Assembly: GCF_028737205.1 (NCBI RefSeq)
Contig: NZ_JAQZAL010000005.1
Span: 158,308 to 222,307 of the forward strand
From: Actinomycetospora lutea
GTDB lineage: Bacteria > Actinomycetota > Actinomycetes > Mycobacteriales > Pseudonocardiaceae
Length of the DNA: 64,000 bases
Direction of reading: 5' to 3'
A model generated the notes under the pieces. That model was not told the DNA's origin, did no database searches, and saw nothing but the letters and a program-made list of their open reading frames with translations. This document shows positions 38,289 through 45,999 of this stretch, piece by piece (the stretch's first letter is position 1; each line of letters begins with the position of its first letter). The position numbers were made by a program, and so were the translations under genes.

Positions 38289-40012
38289 ACACCGACCGGG
38301 GCGGGCGCTGCATCATCGGGGCGCCCGCCCCGTTCGGGCGCCACGAGATCCACGTCGCGCTCGACGCCGTCGGTGCCGCTCAGCGGCTCGGCCTGCGCGA
38401 TCCCGGACCACTGCACGACGAGCAGGTGCGCCCGCCCCGCGCCGGTGCGCGCGACCGCGAACGTCCCGTCCTCGGCCGCCCGGACCGTGCCGAGCTGGTG
38501 GCCGTCGGTGCTCACGACGGTCAGCACGGCGCCGGCGGCCGGGGCGTCGCGGTGGCGCACGGTGCCGCGGACGAGCGCGGGCCCGGTCGGCTCGGGCGCG
38601 CCGGCGACCGCCGTCGTCCGCGCCCCCGGGCGCTGCGGCGGGATCGCGGCGACGATCGCCACCGCGACGACGGCCGCCCCGGCCCCGAGCAGCATGACGA
38701 GGACGAAGGCGCCCTCGGTGGGCACGCCCGCCGCGGTGACGAGCGAGGCGAGCAGGACGCCCGCGACCGCACTCGCGAACGACGTGCCGAGCGCGCGCAT
38801 GAGGTTGTTGAGGCTGTTCGCCGCGGCCGTCTGCTCGACCGGCACCGCGGCCATGATCAACGAGGGCATCGCGCCGTAGCCGAGCCCGATGCCGCACGCG
38901 ATGACGATCGAGCTGATGACCAGCTCCCCCACCGACCCGTGGAACGCCGCGCCGACGCCGTAGCCGACGGCCACCACGAGCGCGCCGAGCATCAGCGTCG
39001 TGCGCGGGCCGGAGGCGGCGCTGATGCGCGCCGACACCGGCGACATCGCCATCATGCACAGCCCGCCGGGGGCGAGGACGAGGCCCGCGACCAGGATCGA
39101 CTGCCCGAGCCCGTAGCCGGTCGCCACGGGCAGCTGCAGCAGCTGCGGGTAGACCAGCGACATCGCGAACATCGAGAAGCCCATGACGATCGACGCGGTG
39201 TTGGTCAGCAGCACCTGACGGCGCCGGCTGACCCGCAGGTCGACCAGCGGCCGGCGCGTCCGCAGCTCCCACCACGCCCACGCCAGCAGGACGACGGCCG
39301 CGGCGACGAACAGCGAGACCGTCGTCGCGCTGCCCCAGCCCCAGGTGCCGCCCTTCGACACCGCGAGCAGCAGGCACACCAGCGCGACCGCGAGCCCGAC
39401 CGCACCGACGAGGTCGAAGCGCCCACCCGCGCGCTGCGCGGACTCGGGGACGAGCACGACGACACCGACGAGCACCACGACCCCGAGCCCGCCCGCGGCC
39501 CAGAACAGCACGTGCCAGTCGGAGGTCTGCGCGATGAGCGCGGCCAGCGGCAGGCCCAGCGCGCCGCCGACGCCGAGCGAGGCGCTCATCAGCGCCGTCG
39601 CGGAGCCGAGGCGCTCGGGCGGCAGCTCGTCGCGCATGAGGCTGATGCCCAGCGGGATGACACCGGTCGCGAGCCCCTGCAGCGCGCGTCCCACGACGAG
39701 TGGGACCAGCGACGTCGACAGGGCCGCGACCACCGAGCCCGCGATGAGCATGGCGAGGCAGACGAGCAGCATCCGGCGCTTGCCGACCATGTCGGCCAGG
39801 CGCCCGACGATCGGCACCGCCACCGCCGCGGTGAGCAGGGTCGCGGTGACGATCCAGGCCGTGTCGGCCGGCGGGGCGCCGAGCAGCCGCGGGAACTGCG
39901 GCACCAGCGGCACCACGAGCGTCTGCTGCAGCGAGACGGTGATGCCGGCCAGCGCGAGCACCGGGACGAAGGCCGGTGCGCGGGCCGGGGTGGCAGCCGA
40001 GGTCACGGCCAC
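38285..40012 (-). CDS. MFS transporter (EmrB/QacA-like) with extra C-terminal beta domain
   Basis: 575 residues. The first 460 residues have 13-14 hydrophobic helices with MFS loop motifs (GRLADMVGKRRML between helices 2 and 3, GRALQGLATGVIPLG). Residues about 475-575 are soluble and resemble a carboxypeptidase-regulatory or Cna-B-like beta domain (VRGTVRHRDAPAAGAVLTVV, HQLGTVRAAEDGTFAVARTG). Such a tail on an MFS exporter is unusual. It likely exports drugs or toxic intermediates. It is divergent from a TetR gene with only 52 bp between starts, so that TetR is its probable repressor. Confidence 0.88.
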   Translation of the reverse strand: MAVTSAATPARAPAFVPVLALAGITVSLQQTLVVPLVPQFPRLLGAPPADTAWIVTATLLTAAVAVPIVGRLADMVGKRRMLLVCLAMLIAGSVVAALSTSLVPLVVGRALQGLATGVIPLGISLMRDELPPERLGSATALMSASLGVGGALGLPLAALIAQTSDWHVLFWAAGGLGVVVLVGVVVLVPESAQRAGGRFDLVGAVGLAVALVCLLLAVSKGGTWGWGSATTVSLFVAAAVVLLAWAWWELRTRRPLVDLRVSRRRQVLLTNTASIVMGFSMFAMSLVYPQLLQLPVATGYGLGQSILVAGLVLAPGGLCMMAMSPVSARISAASGPRTTLMLGALVVAVGYGVGAAFHGSVGELVISSIVIACGIGLGYGAMPSLIMAAVPVEQTAAANSLNNLMRALGTSFASAVAGVLLASLVTAAGVPTEGAFVLVMLLGAGAAVVAVAIVAAIPPQRPGARTTAVAGAPEPTGPALVRGTVRHRDAPAAGAVLTVVSTDGHQLGTVRAAEDGTFAVARTGAGRAHLLVVQWSGIAQAEPLSGTDGVERDVDLVAPERGGRPDDAAPAPVGV

Positions 40013-40031
40013 AATCTAAATCAGTCGATTG
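40012..40031. promoter_or_regulatory. inverted repeat CAATC-N10-GATTG between the MFS and TetR genes
   Basis: Five-base arms in the 52-bp gap between divergent starts, overlapping the MFS GTG. Its AT-richness and position fit a TetR operator. Confidence 0.45.
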
Positions 40032-40064
40032 ACGCGGGCGAGAGGAGGTCGTTCACTCGGTGCC

Positions 40065-40724
40065 GTGCCCGCCAAGGCCCGGACCGACCGCAACGCCGCC
40101 ACCCGGGAGCGCATCCTCGACGCCGCGGAGCGCCTCTTCGCCGAGCACGGCGTCCACGAGGTCTCCAACCGCCAGGTCGCCGAGGCCGCCGGGCAGGGCA
40201 ACACGGCCGTCGTCGGCTACCACTTCGGCACGAAGACCGACCTGGTCCGCGCGATCGTGCACCGGCACACCGCGGCCATCGACGAGCTCCGCGAGCAGAT
40301 GGTCGCGCGCATCGAGCACGGCGACGACCTGCGCGACTGGCTCGACTGCCTCGTGCGCCCGACGTTCGACCACCTCGCCACCCTGGGCGCGCCCACCTGG
40401 TACGCGCGCTTCGGGGCGCAGGTGATGACCGACCCGGCGCTGCGCGCGATCCTCGTCGACGAGTCGCTCGGCTCGCCGGTGCTCCAGCGCGTCCTCGAGG
40501 GCCTGCAGGCGTGCCTGCCGGCCCTGCCCGCCGCCGTGCGGCGCGAGCGCGGCGACGTCGGGCGCCACCTGCTCGTGCACGTCCCCGCCGAGCGCGAGCG
40601 GGCCCTCGCCGAGGGCGCGCCGACCGTCCGCGCCACGTGGGCCGACACCGCCACCGGACTCGTCGACGTGCTCGTCGGCGTGTGGCTCGCCCCGGTCACC
40701 CCCGTGCGTCGGGGGCGTGCGTGA
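40065..40724 (+). CDS. TetR family transcriptional regulator
   Basis: 219 residues. Helix-turn-helix VSNRQVAEAAGQGNTAVVGYHF with following GTKTDLVRAIVHRH, a TetR subgroup that often controls exporters or acyl-CoA genes. The C-terminal ligand domain ends in TATGLVDVLVGVWLAP. GTG at 40065 is chosen; AGGAGG lies 18 nt upstream, farther than usual, and a TTG at 40029 is possible. The probable target is the divergent MFS gene. Confidence 0.85.
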   Translation: MPAKARTDRNAATRERILDAAERLFAEHGVHEVSNRQVAEAAGQGNTAVVGYHFGTKTDLVRAIVHRHTAAIDELREQMVARIEHGDDLRDWLDCLVRPTFDHLATLGAPTWYARFGAQVMTDPALRAILVDESLGSPVLQRVLEGLQACLPALPAAVRRERGDVGRHLLVHVPAERERALAEGAPTVRATWADTATGLVDVLVGVWLAPVTPVRRGRA

Positions 40725-40783
40725 CCCCGGGGCCGCCCGGTGGTCGCTTGCATACTTGTCATTCGACACGCAAGTCGTGCTGC

Positions 40784-40789
40784 TAGGCT
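40784..40789 (+). promoter_or_regulatory. putative leaderless promoter -10 (TAGGCT)
   Basis: TAGGCT ends 6 nt before the GTG at 40796. An inverted repeat ACTTG-N12-CAAGT (40754-40775) overlaps the likely -35 region and could be the autoregulatory operator. Confidence 0.45.
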
Positions 40790-40795
40790 CCGGCC

Positions 40796-41404
40796 GTGAC
40801 CGTCCCGTCCCGTCGCCGCACCCAGCAGGAGCGCCGCGAGCACACCGAGACCGCGCTGGTGGCGGCCGCGGCCGAGGTGGTCGTGGAGTCCGGGGTCCGG
40901 GCCCTCACGCTCGCCCGCGTCGGGGAGCGCGCCGGCTACAGCCGCGGGATCGTCACCCACCACTTCGGCTCCAAACAGGGCCTCGTCGACGCGCTGGCCC
41001 GCTCGATCCAAGGCGGCTTCGTCCCCGGTCTCGACGCGATGGACCCGGGGCTGGGCCGCCTGCTCGCGCTCGTCGACGGCTACCTGCACGCCGTCACCGC
41101 GCTCGGCACGGCGAACCGCGCGTTCCTGCTGCTCTGGGCCGAGGCGGCCACCACCCCCGAGCTCGCCGACACGTTCCGCGATCGTGACCGCGGCTTCCGC
41201 GCCGACCTGCGCGTGGACGTCGAGGCGGGGATCGCCGCGGGCGACGTCCGCTCCGACGCCGACCCGGACGCCGTCGCCGTGGCCGTGGTCGGCCAGCTGC
41301 GCGGCATCGGCATGCAGCGCCTCGTGGACCCCGAGGGCGTCGACACCGAACGCCTGCGCCATGACGTCACCGACCAGTGGCGGCGGGCGCTGCGGGCCGG
41401 CTGA
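40796..41404 (+). CDS. TetR family transcriptional regulator
   Basis: 202 residues. Helix-turn-helix LTLARVGERAGYSRGIVTHHF near residue 39 followed by GSKQGLVDALARSI. The C-terminal domain has LLLWAEAATTPELADTFRDRDR, like TetR_C regulators of the BetI-like group. The target is unclear because the flanking genes are another TetR upstream and an anti-sigma-like gene downstream. The transcript is probably leaderless. Confidence 0.86.
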   Translation: MTVPSRRRTQQERREHTETALVAAAAEVVVESGVRALTLARVGERAGYSRGIVTHHFGSKQGLVDALARSIQGGFVPGLDAMDPGLGRLLALVDGYLHAVTALGTANRAFLLLWAEAATTPELADTFRDRDRGFRADLRVDVEAGIAAGDVRSDADPDAVAVAVVGQLRGIGMQRLVDPEGVDTERLRHDVTDQWRRALRAG

Positions 41405-41443
41405 CGGTCCCGGCTCGGCGTCGCGATCACGTTGCGCACAATC

Positions 41444-41458
41444 GAGTGTGTGACACTC
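41444..41458. promoter_or_regulatory. inverted repeat GAGTGT-GTG-ACACTC
   Basis: Perfect 6-3-6 repeat 81 nt before the anti-sigma-like gene at 41539, in a 134-bp gap. Candidate operator. Confidence 0.45.
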
Positions 41459-41538
41459 TGTGGAGAGCAGGCGTTGTACCCTCCGACGCGTTGCTCCGAG
41501 CGAGTGTCCTGGTGCCCAGCGCCGGAGATCGGACGCCC

Positions 41539-42009
41539 ATGTCAACACTCACCGCAACCGTCGACCTGCCGACGACGACCTTCACCGTCCGGGACGCGCG
41601 GACCATCACCCTGGCCCTCGCCACGGCCTGGAGCGCACCCGCGGCCGTCGAGGACCTCGCGGTGCTCGTCGACGACCTGACGAGCGACGTGGTCGCCCAC
41701 GCCGGGAACGAGACCAGCCTCGTCCTCGAGCTGAGCCTCGCCGACGAAGTGCTGCGGGTCGGCATCGCCGACGGATCGGCCGTGCGCCCCGTCGCGCGGG
41801 GCGAGACGCACGGCCTCCCCCACGCGGCCCTCGCCCGCGGCTGGGGCGAGGAGCCCTACCGCGGCGGGCACCGGATCTGGTTCGAGCTCGGACCGGCCCC
41901 CGAGGGCCAGGTGCTCGAGAGCCCCGTCCCCGCGGCGGAGGTGTGGCGGTCGCTCGAGCAGGCCCTCGGCGCGATCCGGTCCGGGGACGACGACCCCACG
42001 GAGCCCTGA
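41539..42009 (+). CDS. anti-sigma/HATPase-like protein (degenerate)
   Basis: 156 residues beginning MSTLTATVDLPTTTFTVRDA. The layout resembles RsbW-type serine kinase anti-sigma factors: LVDDLTSDVVAHAGNETSLVLEL would be the N-box helix and LRVGIADGSAVRPV the DxG strand. The ATP-binding Asn of ELVTNAVRH and the second glycine box are not evident, so kinase activity is doubtful. It may bind a regulator without phosphorylating it. No sigma or anti-anti-sigma gene is adjacent. The start at the ATG lacks a strong ribosome site. Confidence 0.65.
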   Translation: MSTLTATVDLPTTTFTVRDARTITLALATAWSAPAAVEDLAVLVDDLTSDVVAHAGNETSLVLELSLADEVLRVGIADGSAVRPVARGETHGLPHAALARGWGEEPYRGGHRIWFELGPAPEGQVLESPVPAAEVWRSLEQALGAIRSGDDDPTEP

Positions 42010-42068
42010 CCGGGGATCCCCGGCCGCCCCTTCAGCTCCGCACCAGGAAGGGACGGGATCATGCCCCC

Positions 42069-44627
42069 GTGGGACAGGCGGCGACGCTCGAGGGGCTCAG
42101 CGAGGCGCAGGCGCAGGACGCCGCGCGACGGGGCCGGGCGAACAACCCGGTCTCGGGATCGGGCCGCACGACCGGCCGCATCCTGCGCACGACGGTCTTC
42201 TCGTTCTACAACAACACGCTGTTCGTCATCGGCTTCGCGCTGCTCGTCCTCGGGCGCTACAGCGACGCGCTGGTCAGCGTGGGTCTCGGGATCATCAACG
42301 CGGCGCTCGCCGCGGTCCAGGAGCTGCGCGCCAAGCGGCAGCTCGACCGGCTCCAGCTGCTCGCCCGCGAGCCCGTCACGGTCGTGCGCGACGGCGCGGA
42401 CCGGACGGTCGCGCCCGGCGAGGTCGTCGAGGGCGACCTGGTGCGCGTGCGCACCGGCGAGCAGATCGTCGTCGACGGGCCGCTCGTCGCGGGCCGGGTG
42501 GAGGCCGACGAGTCGCTGCTGACCGGCGAGTCCGACCCGATCGCCAAGGCCCTCGGCGATCCGCTGCTCTCGGGCAGCTCGTGCGCGGGCGGCGAGGGCC
42601 TGCAGCGCGCCGCGGCCGTCGGCGCCGAGAGCCACGCGGGGCGCCTGACGCTCGCCGCCCGCGCCGACACGACGGTGCTGACCCCGCTGCAGAGGCGCAT
42701 CGAGCTGGTGGTGCGCCTGCTCATCCTGCTCGTGGTGCTGATGAGCGGCGCGATCCTCGCCCAGGCCGCCCTCGACGGATCGACGGTGCTGCGCTTCGTC
42801 CAGACGTCCGCGGTCCTGTCGGGCCTCGTGCCCTACGGCCTGTTCTTCCTCATCGCCGTGGCCTACACCGTGGGGGCGGCACGCATCGCCGGGCGCGGCG
42901 CCCTGGTGCAGCGCACCAACGCCGTCGAGGCGGTCAGCCGCGTCGACGTCGTGTGCACCGACAAGACGGGGACGCTGACCAGCGGACGGCTCACCCTCGC
43001 GGAGGTGGTGCCCGAGGGGCGGGAGACGGAGCGATCAGACGAGCACACCGATAGGGGAGCTCGACCCGATGAGACGGACGCGGCGGGCGCGCGGCGGCTC
43101 CTGGGCACGTTCGCCCGGTCCGTGTCGGCGACCAACGCCACCACCGCCGCCCTCGCCGCCGACGGCACGCTCCCCGGCGAGCCGGTCGAGGTCGTCGACG
43201 AGGTGGAGTTCCGCTCGTCGCTGCGCTGGAGCGGGATCACGCTGGCCGACGGCACGTCCCTCGTGCTCGGCGCGCCCTCGACCCTGCGCCCTGCGCTGAC
43301 CGACCCCGCGCTCGCGGCCGAGGACGCCGTGCGCCGGCGCACCGACCAAGGTTTGCGGGTGCTGGTCCTCGCCCGGTCGGAGCACGGCCTGCGCGCCCCC
43401 GACGGCGACCCGCACCTGCCCCGCCTGCGCGGCGTCGCCCTCGTGGCGCTGGCCGACGAGCTGCGCGACGGCGTCACCGACGTCCTCGCCGACCTGGGCG
43501 CCGAGGGCGTCGCGGTCAAGGTCATCTCGGGCGACGACCCGGACACCGTGGCCGCCCTCGCGCGCCGTGCCGGGCTCGACGCCCCCGCGATCGCCGGGCC
43601 GCAGCTCGCGGCGCTCGAGGGCGAGCCGTTCGACGAGGCCGTCGACACCCACGGCGTCTTCGGCCGGATCGCCCCGGAGCAGAAGGAACAGATCGTCGCC
43701 TCGCTGCGCCGGCGCGGGCACCAGGTCGCGATGGTCGGCGACGGCGTCAACGACGCCCGGGCGCTCAAGGCCGCGCAGGTCGGGGTGGCGATGCGCTCGG
43801 GGAGCTCGGTGACCCGCGACGTCGCCGACATCGTGCTGCTCGACGACTCGTTCACGACGCTGCCGCCCGCGCGCACCGAGGGCCGGCGGATCATCGCGGG
43901 CGTCAGCTCGTCGATGTACCTGTTCCTGTCGCGCGTGGCCACGCAGATGCTCGTCATCCTCACCGTGACGCTGCTCGGGCTCGGCTTCCCCTACACGCCC
44001 ACCCAGGTGGGCCTGACGCTGTTCACGGTCGGGGTCCCGACGTTCTTCCTCACGATGTGGGCCCGCCCGGCGCCGCCCGCCGAGGACCTGCTGGTCTCGC
44101 TCGCGCGGTTCGTCATCCCGGTCGGGGTGCTCACCGCGGGCTTCGCGACCGCCATCTACGCCTTCCTCTACCGGAGGGTCACCACCGGGCTGTCCGGCAC
44201 GCCGCTCCCGCGGGCGGTCGAGCTCTTCGAGAGCTACACCGGGCTCACCTACGGCGTCGACGCCGACTTCGTGGAGGCCTCGGCCACCCTGGGCGCCCAG
44301 TCCGGGCTCTCGATCTTCGTGTCAACCACGTCGCTGATCCTCATCCTGCTGCTCAAGCCACCACACAGGATCTTCACCGCTTGGGCGCCCGTGAGCGACG
44401 ACCGTCGGCCCCTCTGGCTGGCGCTCGGTCTGTTCGTGGCCTTCGCCGTCGTGCTGCTGGTCCCGTCCACCCGGGCCTACTTCGGTCTGACCGCCCCGGA
44501 TCCACCGGTGGTGAGGACCGCCCTCATCGGCACCGTGCTCTGGTTCGTCACGCTGAGCCTCGTGCTCCGGTACCGCGTGCTCGAGCGCCTCCTGGGGCTG
44601 CGCCCCGCGCCTACGGTCGACCCATGA
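42069..44627 (+). CDS. HAD-type P-type ATPase, cation transporting (CtpE-like)
   Basis: 852 residues. Actuator loop SLLTGESDPIAK, phosphorylation motif CTDKTGTLTSG near residue 297, hinge GDGVNDARALKAAQVGVAM, and eight to ten transmembrane helices, the last ones after residue 620. No heavy-metal-binding CxxC domain and no CPx motif, so it is not a Cu/Cd pump. General layout resembles mycobacterial CtpE, a Ca2+ transporter. Residues 318-333, shortly after the phosphorylated Asp, come from an interspersed repeat (R3). The stop overlaps the methyltransferase start (ATGA). The GTG start has a weak ribosome site. Confidence 0.87.
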   Translation: MGQAATLEGLSEAQAQDAARRGRANNPVSGSGRTTGRILRTTVFSFYNNTLFVIGFALLVLGRYSDALVSVGLGIINAALAAVQELRAKRQLDRLQLLAREPVTVVRDGADRTVAPGEVVEGDLVRVRTGEQIVVDGPLVAGRVEADESLLTGESDPIAKALGDPLLSGSSCAGGEGLQRAAAVGAESHAGRLTLAARADTTVLTPLQRRIELVVRLLILLVVLMSGAILAQAALDGSTVLRFVQTSAVLSGLVPYGLFFLIAVAYTVGAARIAGRGALVQRTNAVEAVSRVDVVCTDKTGTLTSGRLTLAEVVPEGRETERSDEHTDRGARPDETDAAGARRLLGTFARSVSATNATTAALAADGTLPGEPVEVVDEVEFRSSLRWSGITLADGTSLVLGAPSTLRPALTDPALAAEDAVRRRTDQGLRVLVLARSEHGLRAPDGDPHLPRLRGVALVALADELRDGVTDVLADLGAEGVAVKVISGDDPDTVAALARRAGLDAPAIAGPQLAALEGEPFDEAVDTHGVFGRIAPEQKEQIVASLRRRGHQVAMVGDGVNDARALKAAQVGVAMRSGSSVTRDVADIVLLDDSFTTLPPARTEGRRIIAGVSSSMYLFLSRVATQMLVILTVTLLGLGFPYTPTQVGLTLFTVGVPTFFLTMWARPAPPAEDLLVSLARFVIPVGVLTAGFATAIYAFLYRRVTTGLSGTPLPRAVELFESYTGLTYGVDADFVEASATLGAQSGLSIFVSTTSLILILLLKPPHRIFTAWAPVSDDRRPLWLALGLFVAFAVVLLVPSTRAYFGLTAPDPPVVRTALIGTVLWFVTLSLVLRYRVLERLLGLRPAPTVDP
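43021..43068 (+). repeat. interspersed element R3, in-frame in the P-type ATPase
   Basis: The left end GGGAGACGGAGCG and right end GGAGCTCGACCCG match R2 (59716-59744), but the middle is about 18 bp longer and different. Encodes RETERSDEHTDRGARP, in the same frame as R2 and R4. Confidence 0.5.
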
Positions 44628-45280
44628 GCCCCACCGCGGACGACGTCGACGCCTGGTTCACCGAGCACCTGCACCTCGAGGACGACGCCCTGCGCGCGGC
44701 GCGCGAGCGGGCCGGCGGCGCCGGCCTGCCCGACATCGCGGTCGCGCCCGCCCAGGGCGCGTTCCTGGCCCTGCTCGCGCGGCTCGCGGGCGCGCGGCGG
44801 GTGCTCGAGGTCGGCACCCTCGGCGGCTACTCGACGATCTGGCTCGCCCGCGCGGTCGGCGCGCGGGGCCTCGTCACGACCCTCGAGATCGACCCGCACC
44901 ACGCCGAGGTCGCCCGCTCGTGCGTCGACGGGGCCGGGGTGGGCGACCGCGTCGAGATCGTCCTCGGTCCCGCCCTCGAGACCCTGCCGACGGTGCCCGG
45001 GCCCCTCGACCTCGTGTTCGTCGACGCCGACAAGGAGAACAACGCGGGCTACGTCCGCGCCGCGCTGCCGCTGTGCCGCCCGGGCGCGCTGGTCGTCGTC
45101 GACAACGTCGTGCGCGGCGGGCGGGTCGCCGACCCCGGCGACGACTCCGCGACCGTGCGCGGGGTGCGCGAGGTGGTCGAGCTCGTCGACGCCGACCCGC
45201 GTCTCGCGGGGGCGACCGCGCTGCAGGTCGTCGACCGCAAGGGCTGGGACGGCGTCCTGCTCGCCACCGTGACCGGGTGA
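44624..45280 (+). CDS. SAM-dependent O-methyltransferase (catechol/caffeoyl-CoA type)
   Basis: 218 residues of the Methyltransf_3 family: RRVLEVGTLGGYSTIWLARA near residue 57 (motif I), TTLEIDPHHAEVARS, DLVFVDADKENNAGYV near residue 130 with the metal-binding Asp residues, and VVVDNVVRGGRVADP. It methylates a catechol-type hydroxyl with Mg2+. Translationally coupled to the P-type ATPase by ATGA, an odd pairing functionally. Two small hairpins follow within 85 nt. Confidence 0.92.
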   Translation: MSPTADDVDAWFTEHLHLEDDALRAARERAGGAGLPDIAVAPAQGAFLALLARLAGARRVLEVGTLGGYSTIWLARAVGARGLVTTLEIDPHHAEVARSCVDGAGVGDRVEIVLGPALETLPTVPGPLDLVFVDADKENNAGYVRAALPLCRPGALVVVDNVVRGGRVADPGDDSATVRGVREVVELVDADPRLAGATALQVVDRKGWDGVLLATVTG

Positions 45281-45346
45281 TGAGCAGCCGGTGGACCACC
45301 GGTGAAGGAACCCTCAGCCGATACGGTGCTGTTTCGGTTCAGACTT

Positions 45347-45363
45347 CGCTCGCATGGCGAGCG
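45347..45363. terminator. hairpin CGCTCGC-ATG-GCGAGCG
   Basis: A 7-bp stem with a 3-nt loop, 66 nt after the methyltransferase stop. A second stem (CCGGTGG/CCACCGG, 45288-45302) lies just after the stop. Either could terminate transcription. The 219-bp gap 45281-45499 holds no clear gene. Confidence 0.4.
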
Positions 45364-45499
45364 GTGCGTGATCTGGACCACCATCGCGGGTGCCGTGTTC
45401 AGTCCGCGAGCCACGGTCGACCCTCCGTGAGCGCCGGCGCCCTAGCCCGTACGGGCGCGCGACCACGGGTCCCGGTGGCGGACGAGGAGGACCCCGCCC

Positions 45500-45706
45500 A
45501 TGTGGCACCTGCACTGGCGCGCCGACGTGGCGCGCATCGAGACGAAGCGACCCGACCTCGGCCGCACCGACACGCGGGCCAAGGGGACGCGCACCGAGAA
45601 GAGCACGACCGCCAAGGCCGGCTCGTTCCAGCGCGTCTGGCGCGACACCCCTGCGGCCACCGTGGCCGCCGACGTCCCGGAGTCGGTCCGTGTCCGGGGT
45701 CGGTGA
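45500..45706 (+). CDS. hypothetical small basic protein
   Basis: 68 residues, starting MWHLHWRADVARIETKRPDL; rich in Lys, Arg and Thr (TKAGSFQRVWRDTP). No family recognised. GAGGAGGACCCCGCCC before the ATG gives a reasonable ribosome site. It overlaps the following small gene by 17 bp. Confidence 0.45.
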   Translation: MWHLHWRADVARIETKRPDLGRTDTRAKGTRTEKSTTAKAGSFQRVWRDTPAATVAADVPESVRVRGR

Positions 45707-45986
45707 GATCGCGCCCGGCGCGGCCTGCACCCGGGCCGCGGCCGCCCTCGCCCCGCGCGCCGTCCCGGGCGGCGGCGTGACGCTCTCGCCGGCGGCCATC
45801 GCCGCGGTCGCCGAGCTCTTCCGGGCCGTCGGGCGGGGACGGGACGCCGACGAGGTCGCCGACGTCGCCGACCGTGCCGCGCGCCGGATCTCCGCCGCGC
45901 TCGACGCGGCGTCGCCGCCGCCGGTGACCACGCCCGCGCCCCGCGCCCCGGGCGACCAGGTCCCGGAGGTCCTGGCCGCCCGGTAG
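45690..45986 (+). CDS. hypothetical small protein
   Basis: 98 residues from a GTG. The central part LSPAAIAAVAELFRAVGRGR and ADEVADVADRAARRISAALD is helical and amphipathic; the ends are Ala/Pro-rich. No family recognised. It ends 13 bp from the convergent molybdopterin oxidoreductase stop. Confidence 0.45.
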   Translation: MSGVGEIAPGAACTRAAAALAPRAVPGGGVTLSPAAIAAVAELFRAVGRGRDADEVADVADRAARRISAALDAASPPPVTTPAPRAPGDQVPEVLAAR

Positions 45987-45999
45987 GCGGACGGGCAGC

